A model generated the notes under the pieces. The model saw only the letters and a list, made by a program, of their open reading frames with translations. It was not told the DNA's origin and ran no database searches. This document shows positions 1-6,409 of a stretch of 20,552 bases of DNA, piece after piece. The stretch comes from Zoogloea sp. (GTDB lineage: Bacteria > Pseudomonadota > Gammaproteobacteria > Burkholderiales > Rhodocyclaceae). The stretch spans positions 1 through 20,552 of the forward strand of contig JADKKC010000053.1 of the NCBI GenBank assembly GCA_016720685.1, written 5' to 3'. Numbering within the stretch: position 1 is the first letter of the stretch; each line of letters begins with the position of its first letter. Position numbers and translations under genes: made by a program.

Positions 1-102
1 CAAGACCCGGCCCGTCTTTAGCTTTTCAACAAGCTCGGCTTCGACCAGGAGCTCATCAGCTCCACGTTTGATAAATTCTAGCGCCGCAGTAATTTCGGTC
101 AT
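1..102 (-). CDS. tyrS: Tyrosyl-tRNA synthetase, N-terminal 34 residues (runs off the left edge)
   Basis: Reading leftward from ATG at 102-100, the first 34 codons begin MTEITAALEFIKRGADELL and continue with LVEAELVEKL, the characteristic N-terminus of betaproteobacterial TyrRS just ahead of the catalytic Rossmann fold. TyrRS charges tRNA-Tyr in the cytoplasm. The class I HIGH-like signature is beyond the edge and cannot be checked. The gene is divergent from the M23 peptidase, sharing a 74-base intergenic region. Identification rests on recalled family similarity of a short segment. Confidence 0.8.
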   Translation of the reverse strand, partial: MTEITAALEFIKRGADELLVEAELVEKLKTGRVL

Positions 103-176
103 ATTTGTCCTTGCGCAAGTCCAGACACGCGTTGTTTTTGTTAGACTTCGCGGCTTGTTTTTGCTTGGAAAGTCTG

Positions 177-1502
177 ATGCTTAGAGAAAAGACGGCGATT
201 CTAGCGCATCTCAAAAAGCTTCGCGAAGGCGTCACGACGCGGACGTGGCGCATTGTGGGTGCAGGTCTTGGGTCTGCGGTGGGAATGGCCGCGGCCATCG
301 CGGTGGCGCCGGGCATGCCCGTGGAGCCGCTCGTCACGGAAACGGTGGTTGAACAGCTCGCCCCGCCTTCCGTCTCCGTCAGTCGCAACGACCAGCGGCC
401 GTTTATCCGCGAAGACAGGATCCGCGCCGGCGAGAGCCTGGCTGGCGCACTGCGTCGCCTTGGCGTTTCCGCAGGCACTCTTACCGCACAGGCGAACAAC
501 CCGAAGCTTACGAAAGAACTGGCTGGCGCCTTCCGCCCCGGAGCCCTGATCACCGTCGCCAGCACCGCCGAAGGCGGGCTCCACTCGGCATCGATTTCAG
601 CCCCGGGATCAGACAGCGCACACGTCATCGAAGTAACGGATGGAAGATTGCACGCAAGCCAGAAGGCGCTTGCCCTGGAGAGCCGTATTCACATGCAGGG
701 GGGCACGGTCCAATCGTCCCTGTTCGCCGCCATGGATGCGGTGGGTCTTCCCGACAGCGTCGCAGAAGAGCTCTCGCGAATTTTCGGCGACGACATCGAC
801 TTTCACACCGACCTGCGCAAGGGCGACCGCTTCAGCGTCATCTACGAAGTGCTGTACCACCAGGGCCGCGCCATTCGTACCGGAAAAATTATCGCCGCCG
901 AGTTCATCAACCGAGGCGTTCGACACTCGGCCCACCTCTTCACTCAGCCAAACGGCAACCAAGACTATTACAACCAGGACGGAAAAAGCCACAGGGAAGG
1001 CTTTCTTCGCTCACCGCTGGAGTTCTCCCGCGTCAGCTCAGGATTCTCGATGCGGGTTCACCCGGTTTTCGGCACTTGGCGCGAACACAAGGGCGTCGAT
1101 TACGCAGCGCCTCACGGCACGGCCGTCAAGGCCACATCGGACGGCATGATCGAATTCATCGGCCAGCAGAACGGGTACGGAAATTTCATCGTACTGCGCC
1201 ATGGCGACAAGTACACAACAGGCTATGGTCACCTGAGCGGCTTCGCGCGCGGCCTGAAGCCTGGCGCCCGTGTAACCCAGGGCGAGACAATCGGCTACGT
1301 TGGAAGCACTGGCTGGGCCACCGGCCCTCACCTGCATTACGAGTTCCGGATCAACAATATCCACCAAGACCCACTGACGGTCAGCCTGCCCAACGCGACT
1401 GCATTGAGCGGGAGTGCGCTGACCACCTTCCGCGCCCAGACAACAGCCCTGTCGGCCAGGCTCGCTCAACTCCAGTACGACAAGACGACCTTCCTGGACT
1501 GA
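177..1502 (+). CDS. Membrane-anchored M23 family metallopeptidase (MepM-like murein endopeptidase)
   Basis: A 441-residue protein that should cut peptidoglycan peptide cross-links in the periplasm. After a basic N-terminus there is one hydrophobic segment (about residues 23-43) that would anchor it in the inner membrane. A LysM/OapA-like region follows (about 80-140), then the C-terminal LytM domain (about 285-410). The zinc-binding motifs are complete: H304-x3-D308 in HKGVDY, and H385-x-H387 in GPHLHYE. It is therefore predicted to be active rather than a degenerate EnvC-type activator. The frame stays open upstream to a TTG at 105, but ATG 177 is preferred because it has a GGAAAG just upstream and leaves room for the divergent tyrS promoter. 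A terminator follows at 1532-1558. Confidence 0.9.
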   Translation: MLREKTAILAHLKKLREGVTTRTWRIVGAGLGSAVGMAAAIAVAPGMPVEPLVTETVVEQLAPPSVSVSRNDQRPFIREDRIRAGESLAGALRRLGVSAGTLTAQANNPKLTKELAGAFRPGALITVASTAEGGLHSASISAPGSDSAHVIEVTDGRLHASQKALALESRIHMQGGTVQSSLFAAMDAVGLPDSVAEELSRIFGDDIDFHTDLRKGDRFSVIYEVLYHQGRAIRTGKIIAAEFINRGVRHSAHLFTQPNGNQDYYNQDGKSHREGFLRSPLEFSRVSSGFSMRVHPVFGTWREHKGVDYAAPHGTAVKATSDGMIEFIGQQNGYGNFIVLRHGDKYTTGYGHLSGFARGLKPGARVTQGETIGYVGSTGWATGPHLHYEFRINNIHQDPLTVSLPNATALSGSALTTFRAQTTALSARLAQLQYDKTTFLD

Positions 1503-1531
1503 AGCGCCCCCAGCCTGCTGACAAACATCAC

Positions 1532-1558
1532 AGCCCCCGCACTGCCGGGGGCTTTTTT
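1532..1558 (+). terminator. Rho-independent terminator of the M23 peptidase gene
   Basis: An 8-bp perfect stem (AGCCCCCG / CGGGGGCT, 1532-1539 with 1546-1553) with a 6-base loop, followed by a T6 run, lies 30 bases after the stop codon. Confidence 0.9.
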
Positions 1559-1595
1559 CATGCACGCTCAGAACCCGCCCTTTCCGATCAGACCG

Positions 1596-1680
1596 AGACA
1601 GGAGCGGCAACGCCGGAGGCTTGCCCTGCAATCAGCTTGCGGCGCGGCTTGCTCTCGCAGGAGCTCGCCCATGCAGGGCG
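1596..1680. repeat. REP-like intergenic sequence with an 8-bp inverted repeat
   Basis: Between the two terminators, GCCCTGCA (1623-1630) is repeated inverted as TGCAGGGC (1672-1679). The motif CAGGAGC occurs twice (1599-1605 and 1658-1664) and GCTTGC occurs twice inside. The composition resembles small repetitive extragenic palindromes of Proteobacteria. Without other copies in the window this is only a suggestion. Confidence 0.3.
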
Positions 1681-1686
1681 CACAAA

Positions 1687-1723
1687 TACAAAACGCCCGA
1701 TGAGATTCATCGGGCGTTTTGTA
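1687..1723 (-). terminator. Bidirectional terminator hairpin downstream of erpA
   Basis: A perfect 17-bp stem (1687-1703 with 1707-1723) encloses a 3-base loop. The core is ACGCCCGATGA / TCATCGGGCGT, with AAAA on one side and TTTT on the other, so it can terminate on both strands. It lies 60 bases past the erpA stop codon and backs up the M23 terminator. Confidence 0.85.
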
Positions 1724-1783
1724 CTTCAACCTGACCGACTAGCGAGAACGCCGACCGGTGCAAGCAACAACACTAAGGATCAA

Positions 1784-2134
1784 TCAGGCAGAGAACGAAG
1801 AACCGCAGCCACAGGTGCTCGTTGCATTCGGATTCCGGATCACGAACTGGGAACCCTCCAGACCTTCGGTGTAGTCGATCTCGGCGCCGACAAGATACTG
1901 GTAGCTCATCGGATCGATCAGCAGCATCACGCCATCCTTTTCCAGCACGGTGTCGTCTTCGTTGCGGATTTCGTCAAAGGTAAAACCGTACTGAAATCCG
2001 GAACAGCCACCGCCACTCACAAAAACCCGCAGCTTCAGATCGGGATTACCCTCCTCGATGATCAAATCTTTAACTTTGTTCGCCGCACTATCGGTAAAGA
2101 CAAACGGGCTGGGGATTTCGGTTACGGCATTCAT
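1784..2134 (-). CDS. erpA: Iron-sulfur cluster insertion protein ErpA
   Basis: A 116-residue A-type Fe-S carrier that accepts clusters from the assembly scaffold and delivers them to apo-enzymes, including respiratory and isoprenoid-synthesis enzymes. The three invariant cluster-ligand cysteines are present: C44 in SGGGCSGFQYGF, and C108 and C110 in STCGCGSSF near the C-terminus. Length and the whole sequence fit ErpA better than IscA or SufA, which differ around the first Cys. A strong GAAGGAG site precedes ATG 2134, and a good sigma-70 promoter lies at 2163-2192. No IscR site could be recognised. A terminator hairpin follows at 1687-1723. Confidence 0.95.
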   Translation of the reverse strand: MNAVTEIPSPFVFTDSAANKVKDLIIEEGNPDLKLRVFVSGGGCSGFQYGFTFDEIRNEDDTVLEKDGVMLLIDPMSYQYLVGAEIDYTEGLEGSQFVIRNPNATSTCGCGSSFSA

Positions 2135-2162
2135 GGAACAACTCCTTCAGATTTATTTGCGG

Positions 2163-2192
2163 ATTATGGTCAGCGCACCGGCAAGCGGTCAA
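2163..2192 (-). promoter_or_regulatory. Sigma-70 promoter of erpA
   Basis: On the minus strand, TTGACC (2192-2187) and CATAAT (2168-2163) each match the consensus at 5 of 6 positions and are separated by 18 bases. The -10 element ends about 28 bases before the erpA start codon. The promoter lies in the 100-base gap after argC, so erpA need not depend on argC transcription. Confidence 0.7.
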
Positions 2193-2234
2193 GGCACTGA
2201 CAGCAAATAGTCGACAAAATCACTCGTCTTTAGT

Positions 2235-3263
2235 TCAGGGCATGACAGGGATCTGCCCCAGTCCGGCAATTTCGGGGAGGTCAAACAGAATGTTCATGTT
2301 TTGTACCGCCTGCCCCGCCGCTCCCTTGACCAGGTTGTCGATGACCGACAGCACCACCACCACGTCGCCCCCTTGCGGTCGATGAACGGCAATGCGACAC
2401 ATGTTTGCCGAGCGAACAGAGCGCGTGGACGGGTGCGAACCCTTGGGCATGACATCCACAAAGGCCTCGCCCGCAAAGCGCTCTTCGAAAAGGGCCTGCA
2501 AGTCGACATCTTTCTTGAGACGTCCGTAGAGCGTCGCATGAATTCCGCGAATCAGGGGCGTCAGGTGGGGCACAAAGGTCAGGCCGACTGGCGCACCGGC
2601 AAACCTCGACAAACCTTGCCGGATCTCCGGCAGATGGCGATGACCGGCCACGCCGTAAGCCTGGAAGTTATCCGCCGACTCTGCAAAGAGGATGTGGGTT
2701 TCAGCCTTGCGCCCGGCCCCCGAGACACCTGACTTGGAATCCGCAATCAGGCCGTCGAGCTCGATCACCCCGGCCTCAACCAGCGGCAAAAAGCCCAGCT
2801 GAACCGCCGTGGGGTAGCAGCCCGGGTTGGCCACGATACGGGCGCTCTTGATCGCTGCGCGATTAACCTCCGGCAAGCCGTAAACGGCTTCGGCCACCAG
2901 CTCCGGGCAGGCGTGCTTCATGCCGTACCATTTTTCCCATTCGGCAATATCCGAAATGCGGAAATCCGCGGCGAGATCGATCACCTTGACCCCCGCAGCC
3001 ACCAGATCGGCAGCCTGCTGCATGGCGATGCCGTTGGGCGTGGCAAAGAAAACCACGTCGCAGGCGGCAAGATTGGCGGACTGAGGATCGACAAAACGCA
3101 GATCAACCCGACGACGCAGACTCGGGAACATATCAGCGACCGGCACCCCTGCATCGCCGCGCGACGTAATCGCCTTGATCTCTACTTCCGGATGCTGTGC
3201 CAGCAAACGCAGCAACTCGACCCCGGTATATCCGGTACCACCCACAACACCAACCTTGATCAT
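2235..3263 (-). CDS. argC: N-acetyl-gamma-glutamyl-phosphate reductase
   Basis: A 342-residue enzyme for the third step of arginine synthesis: NADPH-dependent reduction of N-acetylglutamyl phosphate to the semialdehyde. The N-terminal Rossmann fold starts at once with VGGTGYTG (residues 7-14). The catalytic cysteine is C149 in NPGCYPTA, and the active-site histidine lies in GHRHLPEI (about 208-210). Length fits the type 1 ArgC of Proteobacteria. The frame is open 18 codons further upstream, but MIKVGVVGGTGYTG is the family's normal N-terminus and a GGGGGCGAG stretch precedes it. It lies between the rpsI terminator and erpA with no other arg gene beside it. Confidence 0.95.
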   Translation of the reverse strand: MIKVGVVGGTGYTGVELLRLLAQHPEVEIKAITSRGDAGVPVADMFPSLRRRVDLRFVDPQSANLAACDVVFFATPNGIAMQQAADLVAAGVKVIDLAADFRISDIAEWEKWYGMKHACPELVAEAVYGLPEVNRAAIKSARIVANPGCYPTAVQLGFLPLVEAGVIELDGLIADSKSGVSGAGRKAETHILFAESADNFQAYGVAGHRHLPEIRQGLSRFAGAPVGLTFVPHLTPLIRGIHATLYGRLKKDVDLQALFEERFAGEAFVDVMPKGSHPSTRSVRSANMCRIAVHRPQGGDVVVVLSVIDNLVKGAAGQAVQNMNILFDLPEIAGLGQIPVMP

Positions 3264-3344
3264 GCTCGCCCCCAACAGGAAATGAACAACCAGCGCAACC
3301 CGACGTCCGCGCCACACCGGCTGAAGATACTACTTCCAGATGAC

Positions 3345-3366
3345 AAAAAGCCGCCCGAAGGCGGCC
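3345..3366 (-). terminator. Terminator of the rplM-rpsI operon
   Basis: On the minus strand, GCCGCC-TTCG-GGCGGC followed by TTTTT: a 6-bp GC stem closed by a UUCG tetraloop, 24 bases beyond the rpsI stop codon. Confidence 0.9.
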
Positions 3367-3389
3367 TTTTGGTACAACTGTCGAAACGA

Positions 3390-3782
3390 TTAACGCTTCG
3401 AGAATTGCTTGCGACGGCGCGCCTTGCGGAAGCCGACTTTCTTACGCTCGACTTCACGGGCATCGCGAGTAACCAGGCCGGCCTTTTTCAGGGGCGACTT
3501 GAGTTCTGCATCGTAGTCGATCAGGGCACGCGTAATACCGTGACGCACGGCACCAGCCTGACCCGATTCGCCACCGCCGGTCACATTGACCAGGATGTCG
3601 AAATTGTCGGTAAAGTTGGTCAGCACAAGCGGCTGACGGACGATCATCCGACCGGTTTCACGGGAGAAGAACTCATCGACAGGCTTGCCATTGACGACAA
3701 TGCTGCCGGTGCCCTTCTTCATAAATACACGGGCGACGGCAGACTTCCGGCGACCGGTACCGTAGTTGTAAGTCACAGCCAT
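3390..3782 (-). CDS. rpsI: 30S ribosomal protein S9 (uS9)
   Basis: A 130-residue ribosomal protein of the small-subunit head. It starts MAVTYNYGTGRRKSAVARVF and ends in the basic tail RRRKQFSKR, whose terminal Lys-Arg reaches the P-site tRNA in known ribosomes. GTGRRK, the central NVTGGGESGQAGAVRHGI segment and the total length are all typical. It follows rplM by 12 bases with an AGGAG ribosome-binding site in the gap, the conserved rplM-rpsI arrangement. The frame is intact, unlike that of its partner. Confidence 0.97.
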   Translation of the reverse strand: MAVTYNYGTGRRKSAVARVFMKKGTGSIVVNGKPVDEFFSRETGRMIVRQPLVLTNFTDNFDILVNVTGGGESGQAGAVRHGITRALIDYDAELKSPLKKAGLVTRDAREVERKKVGFRKARRRKQFSKR

Positions 3783-3794
3783 GGTTGGCTCCTG

Positions 3795-4225
3795 TTAAAT
3801 CGCGAGAACTTTGGGCTGCTGGGCGGCGTGCGGATGCTCGGCGCCAGCGTAGCACTTCATCTTCTTAATCATCGCATAGCCGAGCGGGCCCTTGGGCAGC
3901 ATGCCCCCTTGACAGCCTTTTCCAGCACGCGAGCAGGGAAGCGCTGCTGCAGCTTGGTGAAGTTGGTTTCGTAGATACCACCCGGATAACCGGAATGGCT
4001 GTAGTACTTCTTGTCCTGGGCCTTGTTGCCGGTCACACGCAGCTTATCAACGTTGACGACGACGATAAAATCACCCGTATCGACGTGCGGCGTGTAGATG
4101 GCTTTATGTTTGCCGCGCAAGCGACGCGCAACTTCGGAAGCAAGCCGACCAAGGACCAGGTCCGTCGCGTCTACGACGAACCAGTCGTGCTTGACCTCAT
4201 GCGGCTTGGCAGAAAACGTTTTCAT
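3795..4225 (-). CDS. rplM: 50S ribosomal protein L13 (uL13), frame broken by a 2-base insertion
   Basis: L13 is an early-assembling large-subunit protein. Residues from MKTFSAKPHEVKHDWFVVDA to VLEKAVKG are normal. At a run of five C on the plus strand (3904-3908) the frame is then lost. The expected ending LPKGPLGYAMIKKMKCYAGA, then EHPHAAQQPKVLAI and stop (3797-3795), is intact in another frame. The whole span is 431 bases, exactly two more than a 142-residue L13 needs, so G3 has probably become G5 on the coding strand. Read literally the product is a 118-residue protein with a wrong tail. L13 is essential, so a sequence error is more likely than a real mutation. Its promoter is at 4284-4313 and rpsI follows. 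Confidence 0.9.
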
Positions 4226-4283
4226 GGAGAATCCTCAGACTTTTCCCGACACCGGGAACAAACCATAATTCGGAAAGCCGCGG

Positions 4284-4313
4284 ATTCTATCGCGCAGCTC
4301 GGGCCCTTGTCAA
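4284..4313 (-). promoter_or_regulatory. Strong sigma-70 promoter of the rplM-rpsI operon
   Basis: On the minus strand a perfect TTGACA (4313-4308) and TAGAAT (4289-4284, 5 of 6) are separated by 18 bases. The element lies about 58 bases before the rplM start codon and just downstream of the small-RNA terminator. Confidence 0.85.
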
Positions 4314-4328
4314 ACCCTATCGAGAGAT

Positions 4329-4360
4329 AAAAAAAAGCGCAGATCGGGGAGATCTGCGCT
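4329..4360 (-). terminator. Terminator of the small-RNA candidate
   Basis: A perfect 10-bp stem, AGCGCAGATC (4360-4351 on the minus strand) with GATCTGCGCT, with loop TCCCC, is followed by eight T. No protein gene lies upstream on this strand for several hundred bases, so the terminator implies a non-coding transcript. Confidence 0.9.
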
Positions 4361-4431
4361 AAATCCACACCAAAGGAGGAGGGTGGAGGAGACACCTTTC
4401 AGCCGCTTCAACCAACAAAAGCAACTGGACT
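4329..4431 (-). ncRNA. Candidate small regulatory RNA with two anti-Shine-Dalgarno motifs
   Basis: The predicted transcript is about 103 nt, starting near 4431. Three elements can be drawn. Stem 1 is 9 bp including two G-U pairs (CAGUUGCUU, 4427-4419, with AAGCGGCUG, 4408-4400; 10-nt loop). Stem 2 is AAAGG/CCUUU (4399-4395 with 4376-4372), closing an 18-nt C/U-rich loop that holds CUCCUCC (4391-4385) and most of a second CCCUCCUCC (4383-4375). Stem 3 is a perfect 10-bp terminator hairpin (4360-4351 with 4345-4336) running into a U tract. A promoter is correctly placed upstream. The loop is complementary to consensus ribosome-binding sites such as GGAGGAG. From memory, toxic small RNAs with exposed anti-SD loops are known in Betaproteobacteria, but membership of that family cannot be checked here. 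Confidence 0.65.
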
Positions 4432-4437
4432 GATTGA

Positions 4438-4466
4438 ATTATCGCCATGTCACCGAGCAGGCGCAA
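4438..4466 (-). promoter_or_regulatory. Promoter of the small-RNA candidate
   Basis: On the minus strand TTGCGC (4466-4461) and GATAAT (4443-4438, 5 of 6) are spaced by exactly 17 bases. The expected start is near 4431. An A6 tract (minus strand, 4475-4470) and AT-rich DNA lie just upstream and could serve as an UP element. The -35 is weak (3 of 6). Confidence 0.6.
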
Positions 4467-4615
4467 GCATTTTTTGTGCATCGCATCACAAATATTCTGA
4501 TGCCGACATAAATTTTATTTATCGCAAAAATAGCTCGCAAGCTATTGTTTTAAATAAGTAAGGAACTACTCCAAAGACATAAACGCACAAGGCACCCCCA
4601 CCACTCTCGGAACGA

Positions 4616-4634
4616 TTTGCTGCAATGCAGCAAA
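4616..4634. promoter_or_regulatory. 19-bp palindrome upstream of the OsmC-like gene (possible operator)
   Basis: TTTGCTGCA-A-TGCAGCAAA is a perfect 9-bp inverted repeat around one central base. It lies 30 bases upstream of the TACAAT -10-like hexamer (4665-4670), where an activator or repressor could bind. The binding protein is unknown. Confidence 0.4.
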
Positions 4635-4664
4635 GACACCTCGGACTGCTGGCAATGGTACGGC

Positions 4665-4670
4665 TACAAT
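4665..4670 (+). promoter_or_regulatory. -10-like element of the OsmC-like gene
   Basis: TACAAT in the context CGGCTACAATCCG lies 55 bases before ATG 4726. No convincing -35 is visible. Confidence 0.4.
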
Positions 4671-4725
4671 CCGTCTTCCCAGGCGCCGCTTACGGGCGCG
4701 CCAGTTGATTTCTGAGGAACGTAGA

Positions 4726-5148
4726 ATGGAATGCGTAGTTAAGTGGGGTGGTGCGGACGGCATGGCCTTCCATGCCGAGACAGGTTCCGGACACCTGGTG
4801 GCAATGGATGGTGCGCCAGAAGCCGGTGGGCGCAATCTCGCGCCCCGACCGATGGAGATGATGCTGGCCGGCGCCGGTGGCTGTACAGCCTTCGACGTGG
4901 TGCTGATTCTCAAGCGCAGTCGCCAGGAGATCACCGACTGCGCGGTAAGCCTGAAGGCCGAGCGGGCCGAAACGGACCCGAAGGTTTTTACCCGCATCGC
5001 CTTTCATTACAAAGTGAGCGGCCACAACCTCAAGCCCGAGTCAGTCGAGCGGGCCATCAGGCTTTCCTACGAAAAGTACTGCTCGGCGACTGTCATGTTA
5101 GGCAAGACCGCCGTGATCGAGCACACCTGGGAAATCATCGAAGCCTGA
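4726..5148 (+). CDS. OsmC family protein, YhfA-like
   Basis: A 140-residue cytoplasmic protein of the OsmC/Ohr superfamily, whose characterised members reduce organic peroxides using two cysteines. Both cysteines are present: C53 in AGAGGCTAFDVV and C119 in YEKYCSATVML. The pattern PRPMEMMLAGAGGC is close to the E. coli YhfA branch, whose physiological substrate is uncertain, so a peroxidase role is inferred from the family. ATG 4726 is chosen over a TTG at 4705 because GAGGAA stands seven bases upstream of the ATG and the mature family N-terminus starts there. The gene converges on coq7, with a terminator at 5163-5184. Confidence 0.9.
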   Translation: MECVVKWGGADGMAFHAETGSGHLVAMDGAPEAGGRNLAPRPMEMMLAGAGGCTAFDVVLILKRSRQEITDCAVSLKAERAETDPKVFTRIAFHYKVSGHNLKPESVERAIRLSYEKYCSATVMLGKTAVIEHTWEIIEA

Positions 5149-5162
5149 GCGACGACGGGCGC

Positions 5163-5184
5163 AGGCGTCATACCGACGCCTTTT
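5163..5184 (+). terminator. Terminator of the OsmC-like gene
   Basis: AGGCGTC (5163-5169), loop ATACC, GACGCCT (5175-5181), then a short T4 run, in the 51-base convergent gap before coq7. Confidence 0.6.
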
Positions 5185-5199
5185 GCGCCAATCGCCGCA

Positions 5200-5820
5200 C
5201 TACACCCAGTAGGCCACGCCGGTCATGACCTTGGAGGCCGCCTTCATGGCGGCCTTGACCGGCGCAGGCAGCTCCACCGCACCAAGCTCCAGTGCCGTTT
5301 CGGCGTGAGCCACCTCATCGACCTTCATCTGCGCGACGATTTCCCGCGAACGAAGATCCTGCGCGGGCAATCGTTCCAGGTGACTCTTGAGGTGAGCTTC
5401 GACCTGACGCTCGGTTTCCGCAAGGAAACCGAGGTTCACGCCGTCGCCGAAGCGTGCGGCGATCATGCCGATGGCCAGGGAACTTCCATACCAGAGAGGA
5501 TTGAGCAGGCTCTTTCGCCCCCCCAGCTCGGCAATCCGGCGCTCGGTCCAGGCAAGATGCTCCGTCTCCTCGTGGGCCGCCCCCTCGAGTGCGCGCTTGA
5601 TCCCTTCGTCCTTCGACATCAGCGCCTGCCCCTGGTAGAGCGCCTGGGCGCAGATTTCGCCGCAGTGGTTCACCCGCATCAGTGCCGCCGCATTCCGCCG
5701 CTCTTCATCAGACAGCTCCGCCTCGGGCTGGGCGTCACCAGGCACCGGGCGCACCGTGTGCGCATTGGCAAACACCGTGCGCAGCGCCTTGTCAAAACCG
5801 ATAATCAGCTGGTCAATCAT
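5200..5820 (-). CDS. coq7: 2-polyprenyl-3-methyl-6-methoxy-1,4-benzoquinone monooxygenase (Coq7)
   Basis: A 206-residue di-iron hydroxylase that performs the last ring hydroxylation of ubiquinone synthesis at the inner membrane. Ferritin-like metal ligands can be picked out: E55 in NHCGEICAQ, E85 and H88 in EETEHLAW, E137 in AETERQVEAH, and E169 and H172 in DEVAHAE. A moderately hydrophobic stretch, WYGSSLAIGMIAARFG (about 110-125), fits membrane association. Length is normal for bacterial Coq7. It starts 27 bases after the CNP1-like gene on the same strand with GAGG upstream, so the two are probably cotranscribed. Coq7 is the oxygen-dependent alternative to UbiF. Confidence 0.95.
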   Translation of the reverse strand: MIDQLIIGFDKALRTVFANAHTVRPVPGDAQPEAELSDEERRNAAALMRVNHCGEICAQALYQGQALMSKDEGIKRALEGAAHEETEHLAWTERRIAELGGRKSLLNPLWYGSSLAIGMIAARFGDGVNLGFLAETERQVEAHLKSHLERLPAQDLRSREIVAQMKVDEVAHAETALELGAVELPAPVKAAMKAASKVMTGVAYWV

Positions 5821-5847
5821 CTCTCACAACCTCGAAATCCAGGATTT

Positions 5848-6378
5848 TTAACGCGGCAGAGCGCCGTAGCGGAGCGAGCGGACGATCTGGTCCAGCACGG
5901 GCCGCGCCTCGCCCGGACGGCAGAAGTACTCCTTGAACAGCACTGCGTGCTGCCGGTTCAGCGCGTTGTCGGCGATCCGCGCCCACTCAACGTTGCCGGA
6001 GCGCACCCACTCGCCGCCGCGCCCGATGGCGTACAGCTTGCGTTCGGCGGTCTCGCAACGAATACCCTCATAGCTGACGTTTTCGGCGCCCCCGGCCCCC
6101 CGCACGACCAGCGTGTAGCGCACGACGCCATCGTCGGCGAGGCTGAGCGATCTGGCGTCAATGAAGAATGAGGCCGTGGCGGACGAGCTGACATCAAAAG
6201 CGAGCAAATCTGCGGGCGCCGGATAGGGCGGAAAACGGACCTCCCCCTCTTTCCAGTCGGGCTTGTTCTCGCTCTCGAACAGCGCCGTTCGCTGAGCATG
6301 AGCCACCGACACAGAGAGAAGTGCGACCGACACGATCGCGAAAGCGCCTTGGCACAGGCGACGGGAAAACGCGGACAT
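5848..6378 (-). CDS. Secreted CNP1-like family protein
   Basis: A 176-residue exported protein. The N-terminus MSAFSRRLCQGAFAIVSVAL and the following LSVSVAHA form a clear Sec signal peptide, with likely cleavage after A28. The mature part (PDWKEGEVRFPPYPAPADLL, later RYTLVVRGAGGAENVSYEGIR and an acidic/aromatic C-terminal half) matches the CNP1-like family known from Neisseria and widespread in Betaproteobacteria. Its molecular function is not established. Two cysteines remain in the mature chain (in GIRCETAE and EYFCRPGE) and could form a disulfide. It is the first gene of a probable pair with coq7, with a possible -10 element (TAGAAT, 6411-6406) 28 bases upstream. Confidence 0.8.
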   Translation of the reverse strand: MSAFSRRLCQGAFAIVSVALLSVSVAHAQRTALFESENKPDWKEGEVRFPPYPAPADLLAFDVSSSATASFFIDARSLSLADDGVVRYTLVVRGAGGAENVSYEGIRCETAERKLYAIGRGGEWVRSGNVEWARIADNALNRQHAVLFKEYFCRPGEARPVLDQIVRSLRYGALPR

Positions 6379-6391
6379 GGGAACCTTCAGG

Positions 6392-6409
6392 GAAACGGAG
6401 CACTGATTC
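6392..6409. repeat. 18-base direct repeat, copy 1
   Basis: GAAACGGAGCACTGATTC here is identical to 20267-20284. In this copy it overlaps the leader and -10 region of the CNP1-like gene. Confidence 0.6.

Larger units (their letters stand above)
4226..4725. other. 500-base intergenic region with no protein gene
   Basis: From left to right this holds the rplM leader and promoter, a terminator and a small-RNA candidate on the minus strand (4329-4431) with its promoter (4438-4466). An AT-rich patch (about 4470-4560) contains two inverted repeats: GCATCA/TGATGC, 4483-4488 with 4498-4503, and AATAGCT/AGCTATT, 4529-4535 with 4540-4546. The OsmC-gene control region follows. No reading frame here looks like a protein. 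Confidence 0.7.

Noticed and set aside
105..176. N-terminal extension of the M23 peptidase from a TTG codon
   Set aside because: It would occupy the whole divergent control region with tyrS and lacks a ribosome-binding site; ATG 177 is better placed.
3904..3908. Programmed ribosomal frameshifting in rplM
   Set aside because: No slippery heptamer plus downstream structure is evident, L13 is not known to use frameshifting, and two other essential genes nearby have similar insertions.
4626..4709. 27-codon plus-strand reading frame starting within the palindrome upstream of the OsmC-like gene
   Set aside because: No ribosome-binding site, overlaps the putative operator and -10 element, and shows no leader-peptide character.
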